Shown here in pieces: positions 1 to 8,755 of a DNA stretch of 64,000 nt. The notes beneath the pieces were generated by a model. The model was not told where the DNA came from. It did no database searches and worked only from the letters and a program-made list of their open reading frames with translations. Positions within the stretch are counted from its first letter, which is position 1. Each line of letters begins with the position of its first letter. Source of the stretch: an uncultured Burkholderiales bacterium (lineage in GTDB: Bacteria; Pseudomonadota; Gammaproteobacteria; Burkholderiales; Burkholderiaceae); NCBI GenBank assembly GCA_946480465.1, contig CAMLJY010000034.1, positions 1-64,000 of the forward strand, given 5' to 3'. Made by a program: the position numbers and the translations under genes.

Positions 1-2
1 AG

Positions 3-67
3 AGAGGAGCCCAAGAGAGGAGCCCAAGAGAGGAGCCCAAGAGAGGAGCCCAAGAGAGGAGCCCAAG
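3..67. repeat. 13-bp tandem repeat, five copies
   Basis: Five head-to-tail perfect copies of AGAGGAGCCCAAG are visible. They lie upstream of the iron operon, at the window edge, and may extend beyond it. 13 bp is not a multiple of three, so a conserved peptide repeat is unlikely. A similar but distinct short intergenic tandem repeat occurs at 56467-56551. Confidence 0.9.
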
Positions 68-106
68 AAGGGCGCGGCAGCCCTCCGGTGGCTGGGGTAG
101 GCCTGA

Positions 107-130
107 GATTATTGAGAACGATTCGCGTTT
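107..130 (+). promoter_or_regulatory. Fur-box-like operator before the imelysin operon
   Basis: An A+T-rich stretch stands out in G+C-rich flanks and contains TGAGAACGATTCGCG, close to the TGAtAAT-n-ATTaTCA 7-1-7 Fur pattern. It ends about 15 bp before the start of an imelysin gene. Imelysin operons are commonly Fur-controlled, so iron repression is inferred. Confidence 0.6.
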
Positions 131-145
131 AGAATCCGAGGTGCA

Positions 146-1318
146 ATGACGATGCACCCACCCCCGATGAAGACCCTGCTGCTCGCCGCCGCCCTGGCCG
201 CGTCCGTTCCCGCTGCCGTCGCGCAGGCGCCGGCCACCGTGCCGGCGGTGCTCGAGCACCACGCGAACCTGGTGCACGCCAGCTACGCGGACACGCTGGC
301 CGCCGCGCAGGCGCTGCGCCGGGCCATCGCCGGCTTCGTCGCGCAGCCCTCGGCCGCCGGGCTGCAGGCCGCGCGGCAGGCCTGGCGGGATGCGCGCGAG
401 GTCTACGGCCAGACCGAGGCCTACCGCTTCTACGGCGGCCCGATCGACGACGCGAAGGGCCCGGAAGGCCGCCTCAATGCCTGGCCGATGGACGAGGCCT
501 TCGTCGACGGCGTCAAGGGTCAGCCGACCGCCGGCCTCATCAACCAGCGCAAGCAGCCGATCACGAAGAAGGCGCTGGCGGCGCTGAACGAGCGTGGCGG
601 CGAGGAGAACATCGCCACCGGCTGGCACGCGATCGAATTCCTGCTGTGGGGCCAGGACCTGAACGAGCAGGGCCCGGGCGACCGCGGCGTCGAGGATTTC
701 GTCGACGGCAAGGCGCCCAATGCCGACCGCCGGCGCCAGTACTTGGCTGTGGTGACGGAACTGCTGGTGGACGACCTGGGCTCGCTCGCCAAGGCCTGGG
801 CGCCCGGGGCGTCCAACTACCGCGCCCGCTTCGTGCGTGGCGGCCACGAATCGCTGCGCAAGCTCTTCGTCGGCCTGGGCTCGCTGTCGCGCGGGGAACT
901 GGCCGGCGAGCGGCTGGAGGTGGCCCTGGCCAGCCAGGACCAGGAAGACGAGCATTCCTGCTTCTCCGACAACACCCACCGCGACGTGGTGGCCAACGCG
1001 CTGGGCATCGAGAACGTCTGGCTCGGCCGCTACAAGCGCCCCGATGGCCGCGTACTTCAGGGGCCAGGCCCGCGTGATCTCGTCGCGCTGAAGGATGCGG
1101 CGCTGGCCGAGCGCGTGTCGGCGCAGCTGGCCGCCTCGGTCACCGCCGCCAACGCCATCCAGCCGCCTTTCGACCGCGAGATCGTCGGCGGTGCCGATGC
1201 CCCCGGCCGTGCCCGCGTGCGGGCGGTGATCGACAGCCTGGTGAAGCAGAGCCAGGCGCTGGTGAGCGCGGCCAACGCGGTGGGCATCACCCGGCTCACG
1301 CTGGTGCAGCCCGAGTGA
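146..1318 (+). CDS. imelysin-family iron-regulated protein (IrpA-like)
   Basis: Predicted periplasmic imelysin/EfeO-type iron-uptake protein. The N-terminus carries a signal peptide (hydrophobic LLLAAALAASVPAAVAQ, cleavage near residue 27). The family GxHxxE metal-site motif is present as GWHAIE at about residues 159-164, and the length of 390 residues is usual. The first ATG is used; an in-frame ATG at 167 (MKTLLL) would give a more compact signal peptide and is equally plausible. It is the first gene of a four-gene operon; its stop overlaps the GTG of the di-haem gene by 4 bp. The Fur-like site just upstream suggests induction under iron limitation. The family is known to bind iron, but its exact transport role is not settled. 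Confidence 0.88.
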   Translation: MTMHPPPMKTLLLAAALAASVPAAVAQAPATVPAVLEHHANLVHASYADTLAAAQALRRAIAGFVAQPSAAGLQAARQAWRDAREVYGQTEAYRFYGGPIDDAKGPEGRLNAWPMDEAFVDGVKGQPTAGLINQRKQPITKKALAALNERGGEENIATGWHAIEFLLWGQDLNEQGPGDRGVEDFVDGKAPNADRRRQYLAVVTELLVDDLGSLAKAWAPGASNYRARFVRGGHESLRKLFVGLGSLSRGELAGERLEVALASQDQEDEHSCFSDNTHRDVVANALGIENVWLGRYKRPDGRVLQGPGPRDLVALKDAALAERVSAQLAASVTAANAIQPPFDREIVGGADAPGRARVRAVIDSLVKQSQALVSAANAVGITRLTLVQPE

Positions 1319-2727
1319 AGCGCGCCGCCCTGGCCCTGCTGCTGGCCGCCGGCAGCGCCGCCACGCTGCACGCGGCCCTGGCCACCGACGATGGCAGCGA
1401 CCTGCCCGGCGGCGCGACCACCGTCCACGTCGACGGCCGCAACGCCTTCTCGCTGCCGGCGGCGAACCTGCCCGACGGCGAGCGCTCGCGCTTCGCGATC
1501 GGCAACTCCTTCTTCCGCCGCAACTGGGTCGAGGCCCCGTCGTCCACCCAGGCGCGCGACGGCCTGGGGCCGCACTTCATCGCGCGGTCCTGCGGCGGCT
1601 GCCACGTGCAGGACGGGCGCGGCGCGCCGCCGGACTTCCACAAGGGCCTGCACGAGCAGCCGGTCGCGCTGCTGATGCGGCTGTCGGTGCCCGGCACCAA
1701 CGAGCGCGGCGGGCCAAAGCCGGAGCCGGTGTACGGCGACCAGCTGAACAACGCCGCGGTGCAGGGCGTGCGGCCCGAGGGCGAGGTGAAGATCCGCCAC
1801 CGTTCGGTCACCGGCCGCTTCGCGGACGGCACGCCCTACACGCTGCAGGCACCGCAGTACACGCTGGCCAGGCTGGCCTACGGGCCGATGGCGCCGGAGG
1901 TGCTGGTCAGCCCGCGCATCGCGCCGCAGCTGCCGGGCGTGGGCCTGCTGGAGGCGATTCCCGCCGCGGAGATCGAACGCAATGCGCAGGAACAGGCCGC
2001 GGCCCCGGGGCCGGTCAAGGGCCAGCCCAACCGCGTCTGGGATGCCTTTGCCGAGAAGACGATGATCGGCCGCTTCGGCTGGAAGGCCAACGTCGCCACG
2101 CTGGCCCACCAGACCGCCGGCGCCTTCCTGGGCGACATGGGCATCACCTCGCCGCGCTTCCCCGACGAGGCCTGCACGCCCGCGCAGGCCGACTGCCGCG
2201 CCGCCCCGCGCGGCGCCAGCGGCCGCGCGCCGGAGATCGACGAGCAGACGCTCGGCCAGGTGGTCTTCTACCAGGCCACGCTCGCCCCGCCGGCGCGCCG
2301 CGACCCGGGCAGTGCGCAGGTGCTGCGGGGCCAGCGGCTCTTCATGCAGGCGCAGTGCGCCAGCTGCCACCGGCCCAGCTACGTCACCGCCGAAGGGCCG
2401 TTTCCGCGCCTGACCAGCAAGGCCTTGTCCGGCCAGCGCATCTGGCCCTACACCGACCTGCTGCTGCACGACATGGGCGACGGCCTGGCCGATGGCCGGC
2501 CCGACTTTGCCGCCAGCGGCCGGCAATGGAAGACGCCGCCGCTGTGGGGCATCGGCCGCATCAAGGAGGTCAACGGCCACCTGCGGCTGCTGCACGACGG
2601 CCGCGCCCGCGGCGTGCTGGAGGCGGTGCTGTGGCACGGCGGCGAGGCGCAGGCATCGAAGCAGCAGGTGCTGCGGATGAACAAGGCCGAGCGCGAGGCG
2701 CTGGTGCGCTTCGTGGAGTCGCTGTGA
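1315..2727 (+). CDS. di-haem cytochrome c, DUF1111/thiol-oxidoreductase-like
   Basis: Secreted c-type cytochrome with an N-terminal signal (LALLLAAGSAATLHAALA) and two CxxCH haem sites, CGGCH at residues 93-97 and CASCH at 348-352. This two-haem layout at about 470 residues fits the di-haem oxidoreductase family (DUF1111) that accompanies imelysins. It probably supplies a redox step for periplasmic iron handling (inference from operon company). The start is GTG, overlapping the upstream stop, and its own stop overlaps the GTG of the next gene, so the three genes look translationally coupled. Confidence 0.87.
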   Translation: MKRAALALLLAAGSAATLHAALATDDGSDLPGGATTVHVDGRNAFSLPAANLPDGERSRFAIGNSFFRRNWVEAPSSTQARDGLGPHFIARSCGGCHVQDGRGAPPDFHKGLHEQPVALLMRLSVPGTNERGGPKPEPVYGDQLNNAAVQGVRPEGEVKIRHRSVTGRFADGTPYTLQAPQYTLARLAYGPMAPEVLVSPRIAPQLPGVGLLEAIPAAEIERNAQEQAAAPGPVKGQPNRVWDAFAEKTMIGRFGWKANVATLAHQTAGAFLGDMGITSPRFPDEACTPAQADCRAAPRGASGRAPEIDEQTLGQVVFYQATLAPPARRDPGSAQVLRGQRLFMQAQCASCHRPSYVTAEGPFPRLTSKALSGQRIWPYTDLLLHDMGDGLADGRPDFAASGRQWKTPPLWGIGRIKEVNGHLRLLHDGRARGVLEAVLWHGGEAQASKQQVLRMNKAEREALVRFVESL

Positions 2728-3785
2728 CGCGGCGGCGCGGCCTGCTGCGGACGGCCGCTGCCGTCTGGGCCGGGTCGGCCGGGTGGGCAGGGCCGGTCGG
2801 GTCGGCCGGTTGGGCAGCGTGGGCCGCCACGGCCGGTGTCGCCCACGCGCAGCCCGACTGGCGCCGCGTGCCGGTGCCGCTGGTGAGCGCCGACGCCTAC
2901 CTGCGCGCGCTGTACGAGCGCTGGTATGTGCCGCGCGCCAAGGACTTCCAGCAGGCCGCCAACACGCTGCAGGACGCACTGCGCGGCCACTGCGCCGAAG
3001 ACGGCCTGGCCGCCGCGCGCCGGGCCTGGACCGCCGCGATGACGGCGTGGGAGCGGCTGAACGCGGTGCCGATCGGGCCGCTGGTCGAACGGCGCTCGGC
3101 GCGCCGCATCGATTTCGTGCCGACCCGGCCCGCCTCGATCCAGCGCGCGGTGCGCGAAGGCGCGGCGGACATGGCGCTGGTCGGCGGCCCCGCCAAGGGC
3201 TTGCCGGCGCTGGAATGGCTGCTGTGGTCGTCCGTGCCGGCGCCCGGTTCCGCCGCCTGCGCGTTCACGCGGCGTGCCGCGGCGGACGTGGCTGACGAAG
3301 CCGCGGCGCTGGCCACGGCTTTCGCGCTAACGCCTGAATGGAGCGCCGACGCGCAACCCGCCGCCTTCGGCGAGCTGCTGAACCAGTTCATCGGCGCGGT
3401 GGAGGCGCTGCGCTGGACGCAGATCGACAAGCCGCTGAAGGAGGGCAAGCGGCAGTTTCCGCGCGCGGCCTCCGGCGCCACCGCCGCGGCCTGGGCCGCG
3501 CGCTGGCAGGCGCTGCGCACGCTGGCGGTGTTCGACGGCACCGCGCCCGGGGCGCCGGTGTCGCTGGAGGCCTACCTGCGCGGCCGCGGCCTGAACCCGC
3601 TGGCCGATGGCCTGCGCGCCGCCGTGCAGCGCAGCGGCCAGGCCCTGCAGGACGCCGCGCCCGAGCGGCCGCAGACGCTGGCGCGGCCCACGCGTGAGCT
3701 GGCCGCGCTGAAGCGCCAGCTGGAGGACGACGTGGCACCGGCGCTGAAGGTGTCGATCGGCTTCTCGGATTCGGACGGCGACTGA
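2724..3785 (+). CDS. second imelysin-family protein
   Basis: A 353-residue imelysin-like protein started from GTG overlapping the preceding stop. The N-terminus begins with an arginine-rich Tat-like or Sec signal (RRRGLLRTAAAVWAG) ending near AHAQ. The motif region reads GLPALEWLLW, so the His of GxHxxE is replaced by Pro. From memory this GxPALE variant is usual for the second imelysin in such operons, so I do not read it as inactivation. It probably works with the first imelysin and the di-haem protein. A DUF1513 gene follows 2 bp later. Confidence 0.82.
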   Translation: MTRRRGLLRTAAAVWAGSAGWAGPVGSAGWAAWAATAGVAHAQPDWRRVPVPLVSADAYLRALYERWYVPRAKDFQQAANTLQDALRGHCAEDGLAAARRAWTAAMTAWERLNAVPIGPLVERRSARRIDFVPTRPASIQRAVREGAADMALVGGPAKGLPALEWLLWSSVPAPGSAACAFTRRAAADVADEAAALATAFALTPEWSADAQPAAFGELLNQFIGAVEALRWTQIDKPLKEGKRQFPRAASGATAAAWAARWQALRTLAVFDGTAPGAPVSLEAYLRGRGLNPLADGLRAAVQRSGQALQDAAPERPQTLARPTRELAALKRQLEDDVAPALKVSIGFSDSDGD

Positions 3786-3787
3786 CG

Positions 3788-4909
3788 ATGCGGCGCAGGC
3801 GGCTTCTGCTGGCACCGGTGGCGGCGCTGCCCTGGGTGGTGCCGGCCGCCGTGGCCGCGGATGCGCCGCCGCAGCCGTTTAAGCCCCAGCCGCTTTCGCC
3901 GCCGCGCCTGGCCGCCGCCTGGGACACGCCCGAAGGCGCGCACCTCGGCGTGCTCGCCCCGCAGGGGGACGGCGGCTGGCGCCCCGCCGCCGCGCTGGCC
4001 GTGCCGACCCGCGCGCATGGCATCGTCGTCGAGCCCGAGGGCAGCCTGCTCGCGGTGGCCCGGCGGCCGGGGGACTGGCTGGTGCGCTGGCAGCCGTCGA
4101 CCGGGGCGGCGCGCTGGCACTGGACCGAGGGCGGGCGCAGCTTCAACGGCCATGCGCGGCGCCGCGGCCGCTGGCTGTACACCACCGAAACCGAGCACGA
4201 GGGCGGCGAAGGCCGCGTCGTCGTGCGTGATGCGCGCAGCCTCGCCGTGCTGGCGGCCTGGCCCTCGGGCGGCGTCGATCCGCACGACCTGCGCTTCGCG
4301 GCCGACGGCACGCTGTGGGTGGCCAACGGCGGCATCGCCACCCGGCCCGAGACCGGCCGCACGAAGCTGGACCTGGACCGCATGGATTCCTCGCTGGTGC
4401 AGCTCGATGCGCGCACGGGCCGCCTGCTGGGCCAGTGGCGGCTGGCCGACCGCCGCCTGTCCCTGCGCCACCTGGCCTGGCAGGGCGACCGGCTGGCCAT
4501 CGCGCTGCAGGCCGAGCACGACGACGCGGCCGAGCGCGCCGCGGCGCCGGTGCTGGCGCTGTTCGACGGCGGCGCGCTGCGCCTGGCGGACATGGCCGAG
4601 CCTCTGGCGGGTTATGCGGGCGACGTGCTGGCCGTGCCGCAAGGCTTCGTCCTCAGCGCACCGCGGGCCGGGGCCGCGGTGGCTTTCGACCGCGATGGCC
4701 GCTGGCTGCGGCGCCTGCCGCTGGCCCAGGCCTGCCCGCTCGCGGCGCAGGGCGTGGTGGTGCTGGCCGGTGGCGAGGGCGCGCTGCTTCGCTGGGGCCG
4801 CGGCGGCGACCGGCTCCAGCTGTCGCGCGAGCCGATCGCGCCCGGCATCCGGCTCGACAACCACTGGCAGCCGCTGGCCGGCGGCGCGTCCCGCCCACGC
4901 GGGCACTGA
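3788..4909 (+). CDS. DUF1513 beta-propeller-like exported protein
   Basis: A 373-residue protein with a twin-arginine-like N-terminus (MRRRRLLLAPVAALPWVVPAAVAA). It contains a series of blade-like segments with GxxLWVANGG and DPHDLRF patterns typical of DUF1513. The function is unknown, but DUF1513 is the regular fourth member of imelysin/di-haem/imelysin operons. It starts 2 bp after the second imelysin stop. The next gene is convergent and begins its stop only 28 bp away, so the operon ends here. Confidence 0.8.
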   Translation: MRRRRLLLAPVAALPWVVPAAVAADAPPQPFKPQPLSPPRLAAAWDTPEGAHLGVLAPQGDGGWRPAAALAVPTRAHGIVVEPEGSLLAVARRPGDWLVRWQPSTGAARWHWTEGGRSFNGHARRRGRWLYTTETEHEGGEGRVVVRDARSLAVLAAWPSGGVDPHDLRFAADGTLWVANGGIATRPETGRTKLDLDRMDSSLVQLDARTGRLLGQWRLADRRLSLRHLAWQGDRLAIALQAEHDDAAERAAAPVLALFDGGALRLADMAEPLAGYAGDVLAVPQGFVLSAPRAGAAVAFDRDGRWLRRLPLAQACPLAAQGVVVLAGGEGALLRWGRGGDRLQLSREPIAPGIRLDNHWQPLAGGASRPRGH

Positions 4910-4937
4910 AGCGTCAACCTGCCGGCGCGGGCGGCCA

Positions 4938-6134
4938 TCAGCCCGGCCGCTGCGGGGGGCTGCCGGCCGTGGCCGCGCCGCCGCGCGGCAAGGCCAGCAG
5001 CGCCAGCCAGGCGAGCCCGCCCACCGTCGCCGAGAGCCACAGCGCGCCCGTGCCCCAGCGGTCCAGCGCGATGCCGAACAGCCAGGGCGAGGCCGCCTGC
5101 AGCACCCGTGCCGGCACCATCAGCAGCCCCTGCCGGTGGCCATAGCCCCGCGGCCCGAAGATGGCGAGCGGCAAGGTGCCCTTGGCGATGGTGAGGATGC
5201 CGTTGCCCGCGCCATGCAGCAGTCCGAAGGCGGCGGCGGCCGGTGCGCCGGCGAGAGCCAGCAGCACCGCGCCGATCGGGTGCAGCGCCGCCGCCAGCCG
5301 GGCCGACAGCAGCGGATGAAAGCGCCGCAGCAGCCCGAATTCCAGCAGCCGCGCGCCCACCTGCGCCGGCCCGATCAGCGCGCCGACCAGCACCGCCCCG
5401 GCCAGCGAGGCGCCGGCGGCCTGCAGCAAGCGCGGAAGATGAGCGGCCATGGCGGTGCTGATGAACCAGGTGGCGGCGAAGACGAAGGACAGCACCAGCG
5501 TGGCGCGCAGCGGCGATGCCGTGCCCGGGTCGGCCGCCCCTGCCGCGGCCGGCACCGCGGCCGCCTGCAGCGGCCCGGCGCGCGGCAGCTGGGCGTTCAA
5601 TGGCAGGCCCAGCACCAGGTGCAGCGCCGCCCAGGCGAAGCAGGCCCCGCGCCAGCCCACCTGCGCTTCGAGCAGGCTGGACAGTGGCCAGCCCACGGTG
5701 CTGGCGAAGCCCGCCACCAGCGTGATGCCGGTGATGCTGCCGCGCGCGTCCTGCCCATGCAGCCGCACCAGCGCGGCGAAGGCCGCCTCGTACAGCCCGC
5801 CGCCCATCGCGATGCCGATCAGCGCCCAGGCCGCGAACAGCCCGGCCGGCCCGCGCGCCAGGCCCAGCCCGGCCAGGCCGAGCGCGAAGACCAGGCTGCT
5901 GAGCATCAGCACCGGCCGGCCGCCTAACGCATCGATGGCGCGGCCGGCACGCGGCCCGAGCAGCGCGGACACCACCAGCGCGGTCGAGAACGCGGCGAAC
6001 ACCGTCGGCGGCGGGACCCCCAGGTCACGCGCCATCGGCGTGGCCAGCATCGCCGGCAGGTAGTACGACGAGGCCCAGGCCAGCGTCTGCGCCGTGCCCA
6101 GCGCGGCCACGGTGCCGGAGCGTCCGAGCGCCAC
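4938..6134 (-). CDS. MFS transporter of the arsenic cluster
   Basis: A 398-residue major-facilitator protein with about 12 hydrophobic segments. The central-loop-side motif GRAIDALGGRPVLM matches the MFS loop 2-3 signature. I chose the GTG at 6134, one base after the stop of the upstream flavoprotein gene; an open frame continues upstream but would add a proline-rich leader inside that gene. The position behind an acetyltransferase-flavoprotein and arsRC-aqpS suggests export of an arsenical or a modified product, but the substrate cannot be read from sequence. Confidence 0.75.
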   Translation of the reverse strand: MALGRSGTVAALGTAQTLAWASSYYLPAMLATPMARDLGVPPPTVFAAFSTALVVSALLGPRAGRAIDALGGRPVLMLSSLVFALGLAGLGLARGPAGLFAAWALIGIAMGGGLYEAAFAALVRLHGQDARGSITGITLVAGFASTVGWPLSSLLEAQVGWRGACFAWAALHLVLGLPLNAQLPRAGPLQAAAVPAAAGAADPGTASPLRATLVLSFVFAATWFISTAMAAHLPRLLQAAGASLAGAVLVGALIGPAQVGARLLEFGLLRRFHPLLSARLAAALHPIGAVLLALAGAPAAAAFGLLHGAGNGILTIAKGTLPLAIFGPRGYGHRQGLLMVPARVLQAASPWLFGIALDRWGTGALWLSATVGGLAWLALLALPRGGAATAGSPPQRPG

Positions 6135-6135
6135 G

Positions 6136-8163
6136 TCAGCCGCAGCAGCGCGCGGCGGCCGCGGGGCGTGCGGTGGGCGAGGGGGTCGCGGCGGTCGCAG
6201 TGGATCCGGTCGCCCCAATGGCACCAGTGCCCGCAGTGCCCGCAGCGCCCGGAGTGCCCGGAGTGCCCGCAGCGGTCGCAGTCACTCGTGCCGGCGCGGC
6301 CGCGGGCCGCGTGTCCGCGCCACCGCTGCTGCATCCGCATCCACCGGCGCCTTCGGCCTTCTTCGCCTCGTCCAGCGCACAGCAGGCCGTGGCGTCGGCC
6401 TGGGCCGGGCCGCCGCAGCAGCCGCCATCGCCGATGCCCTCGGTCGCGCTGCCGCCGATGCTGCACACGCCGGTCTGCGGCAGGTCCAGCTCCACCCGGT
6501 CCGCCGCCGCCAGGTCGCCGGCGATCGCGGCCACCACCGAGCGTGCCTGCTCGAAGCCCGTGGCCATCAGGAAGGTCGGTGCGCGGCCGTAGGACTTGAC
6601 GCCGACCGTGTAGAAGCCCGGCTCCGGGTGCGACAGCTCGCGGTGGCCGTGCGGCCGCACGGTGCCGCAGCTGTGCAGGTTGGGGTCGATCAGCGGGCCC
6701 AGGGCCTCGGTCGATTCCAGCCAGGGGTCCAGCTTCAGCCGCAGCTCCGATGCCAGCGACAGGTCGGGCCGCTGCCCGGTGGCGCAGATGATCTGGTCGA
6801 TGCCGGGCACGCTGATGCGGCGGCCTGCGGCATCGAGGCCATCGACCACCATCGCCTCGCCCTCACGCCGCAGCGCGGTGATGCGCAGGCCGCTGAAGAA
6901 CTCCAGCGCCCCGCTGTCGCGCAGCGCCTTCAGGTCGCTGCCGAGCTGGCCGCGCGCGGGCAGGGCATCGGCCGCGCCGCCGCCGAACACCCGCTGCAGC
7001 GTGGGGGTGCGCACCGACCAGGCCAGGCGCGTGCCCGGCGCGCCGCGGGCCAGTTCGGCCAGGCCGAGCAGCGCATTCGCGGCCGAGTGCCCGGCGCCGA
7101 CCACCAGCGTGCGCCGGCCGGCGTAGCGGGCGCGGTCGCGGCCCAGCACGTCGGGGATGCCGTAGACGATCCGGTCGGCCTGCTCGCGCTCGCCCAAGGC
7201 CGGCAGGCCGTCGGCCCCCAGCGGGTTCGGCGTGGCCCAGGTGCCGCTGGCATCGATCACCGCGCGCGCCCTGAACACCAGCGCCTGGCCGTCGCGCAGC
7301 GCGCGGATCACGAAGGGCGCCTGCGCGCGGCCGGCCGTCTTCACCTTGTCGAAGCCCTCGCGGCTGATGGCGCTGACGCGGGTGCGCAGGTGCAGGTGGG
7401 GCGCCACCTGCGGCAGCGCGGCAAAGGGCCGCAGCACGCGGTCGACGATGGCGCCGGCCAGCGGCAGCTCATCGTCCGGCGGGGCCTGCCAGCCGGTGGG
7501 CGCCAGCAGCGCGGCCATGGCCGCGTCGATGTTGTAGCGCCAGGGCGAGAACAGCCGCACGTGCCCGTAGTCCCGCAGGTTGGCGCCGATCGACTCGCCG
7601 GCCTCCAGGATCAGCGGCTCGATGCCGCGTTCGATCAGCCGCGCGGCGGCCGCCAGCCCCACCGGGCCGGCGCCGATCACCGCCACCGGCAGCGCCGGTT
7701 CCGCGGCCGCGGCCGGCTCGGCCAGGGCGGCGACCATCAGCGTGGCGCTGGCCGGGCAGGCGCCCTGGAACTCGGCCGAACGCTGCAGCGCCGCGGGCAC
7801 GGATGCGCGGTCCGCCGGCTCGAATCCATGCCGCGCGAAGTACGCGGCCGCGGTGGTCGTCAGCAGGAAGAGCCGCTGGATGCCGCGGCGGCGTGCCTGG
7901 TCGATCATCGTGCCGACCAGCAGCGCGCCGATGCCCCGTGATTGCAGCCCGGGCGCGACGGCGACCGAGCGCAGCAGCGCGGCGTCGCCGTGCACCTCGG
8001 CACCGGCCACGCCGACCACTTCCTGCCCCTGCACCGCGAGCAAAAAGGTGCCCAGGTGCGCCTGCGCACCGTCCAGCGGCAACCGGTGGGCCTGCAGCAG
8101 CGCGGCGATGGCGGGCCAATCGGCCGCGCCGGCTTGGCGAAGGGAGACCTGGTTCAGCGACAT
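6136..8163 (-). CDS. ArsN2-like GNAT acetyltransferase fused to FAD-dependent oxidoreductase
   Basis: A 675-residue fusion. Residues 1-150 are a GNAT fold with the acetyl-CoA loop QSRGIGA (74-80), resembling ArsN2 arsenic-resistance N-acetyltransferases. From about 158 onward comes a flavin monooxygenase-like module with FAD motif GAGPVG (164-169) and a second nucleotide motif VVGAGHSAAN. The C-terminus holds cysteine clusters (GGCCGG, ACCALDEAKKAEG, GGCGCSS), then a low-complexity Gly/Thr/Ala-Pro tail with collagen-like triplets, ending in CCG. It probably modifies or detoxifies an arsenical, with cysteines as As(III)/metal ligands (inference). A conserved-looking operator lies 23 bp before its ATG, and the MFS gene follows after 1 bp. 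Confidence 0.82.
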   Translation of the reverse strand: MSLNQVSLRQAGAADWPAIAALLQAHRLPLDGAQAHLGTFLLAVQGQEVVGVAGAEVHGDAALLRSVAVAPGLQSRGIGALLVGTMIDQARRRGIQRLFLLTTTAAAYFARHGFEPADRASVPAALQRSAEFQGACPASATLMVAALAEPAAAAEPALPVAVIGAGPVGLAAAARLIERGIEPLILEAGESIGANLRDYGHVRLFSPWRYNIDAAMAALLAPTGWQAPPDDELPLAGAIVDRVLRPFAALPQVAPHLHLRTRVSAISREGFDKVKTAGRAQAPFVIRALRDGQALVFRARAVIDASGTWATPNPLGADGLPALGEREQADRIVYGIPDVLGRDRARYAGRRTLVVGAGHSAANALLGLAELARGAPGTRLAWSVRTPTLQRVFGGGAADALPARGQLGSDLKALRDSGALEFFSGLRITALRREGEAMVVDGLDAAGRRISVPGIDQIICATGQRPDLSLASELRLKLDPWLESTEALGPLIDPNLHSCGTVRPHGHRELSHPEPGFYTVGVKSYGRAPTFLMATGFEQARSVVAAIAGDLAAADRVELDLPQTGVCSIGGSATEGIGDGGCCGGPAQADATACCALDEAKKAEGAGGCGCSSGGADTRPAAAPARVTATAAGTPGTPGAAGTAGTGAIGATGSTATAATPSPTARPAAAARCCG

Positions 8164-8186
8164 GGTGATGTCCTTCTTTCCGTTCG

Positions 8187-8201
8187 GTTGTGGATAGCAA
8201 C
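8187..8201 (-). promoter_or_regulatory. MarR-type operator before the acetyltransferase-flavoprotein gene
   Basis: GTTGTGGATAGCAAC is an imperfect dyad (GTTG/CAAC ends). It differs by one base from GTTGTGTATAGCAAC, which lies just upstream of marR at 8756-8770. The shared motif before both transcripts suggests that the MarR protein controls itself and the downstream genes. Confidence 0.6.
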
Positions 8202-8242
8202 CATTTGGTCGACAAAAAGCGGCCGCTCCCGGCCGCCGGTGT

Positions 8243-8752
8243 TCAGGGGCGCCGCCGAGTGGACACCGGCGGCGCGACGATGGCTTCCTTGCGCTCCGGC
8301 GCCGGCAGGCAGCAGGTGGCGATGCGGTCCTGCCGCAGCAGCTGCAGCACGGTGAGCAGCGCCTCGTTCACCTGCTGGCGCTCGCGCTCGCCGAGCGAGC
8401 CCAGCAGCTCTTCGGCATGCCGGTCCAGCGTGGTGTTGAGTTCCTTCACGCGGCGCTTGCCCGCGGCGGTGAGGGTGACGATCCAGCTGCGCGCGTCCGC
8501 CGGGTTCGGCTGCTTGCTGACGAGGTCCAGCTCCGCCAGGCTTTCCACCGCACGGCTGATCCAGCTTTTTTCCAGCAGCAGCCGCGTGCCCAGCTCACCC
8601 ATCGGCAAGGGGCCGGAACGGCCCAGCTCGGTGAGGATGTGGCACTGGGTGCTGGTGGTGTTGCAGCAGTCCGCCACCACGCGCTGGGCGCGTGAATAGA
8701 GCCGGGCCACCTCACGCAGCAGTTCACCGGCGGAGCTGGAGGAATCGCTCAT
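8243..8752 (-). CDS. MarR-family regulator with candidate As(III)-sensing cysteines
   Basis: A 169-residue winged-helix MarR protein: the HTH region includes GELGTRLLLEKSWISRAVE and the wing follows. Unusual for the family, it carries Cys29, Cys30 and Cys37 (CCNTTSTQC) in the first helix region and a CC pair near the C-terminus. Such cysteines could bind arsenite or antimonite and release the repressor (inference). It lies between aqpS and the acetyltransferase-flavoprotein on the same strand. Its own promoter region holds GTTGTGTATAGCAAC 4 bp before the start codon, overlapping the ribosome-binding region. Confidence 0.83.
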   Translation of the reverse strand: MSDSSSSAGELLREVARLYSRAQRVVADCCNTTSTQCHILTELGRSGPLPMGELGTRLLLEKSWISRAVESLAELDLVSKQPNPADARSWIVTLTAAGKRRVKELNTTLDRHAEELLGSLGERERQQVNEALLTVLQLLRQDRIATCCLPAPERKEAIVAPPVSTRRRP

Positions 8753-8755
8753 GTC

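Noticed and set aside
2355..2723. N-terminal extension of the second imelysin into the di-haem gene
   Set aside because: The residues are an out-of-frame reading of the cytochrome; the GTG at 2724 overlapping its stop followed by a signal peptide is the natural start.
3120..3230. Loss of the GxHxxE His in the second imelysin as inactivation
   Set aside because: The GxPALE form is, as far as I know, normal for this second imelysin type.
4938..6224. Longer MFS start at 6224
   Set aside because: It would add a proline/arginine-rich leader lying inside the upstream gene; the GTG at 6134 gives the usual MFS length and follows the upstream stop by one base.
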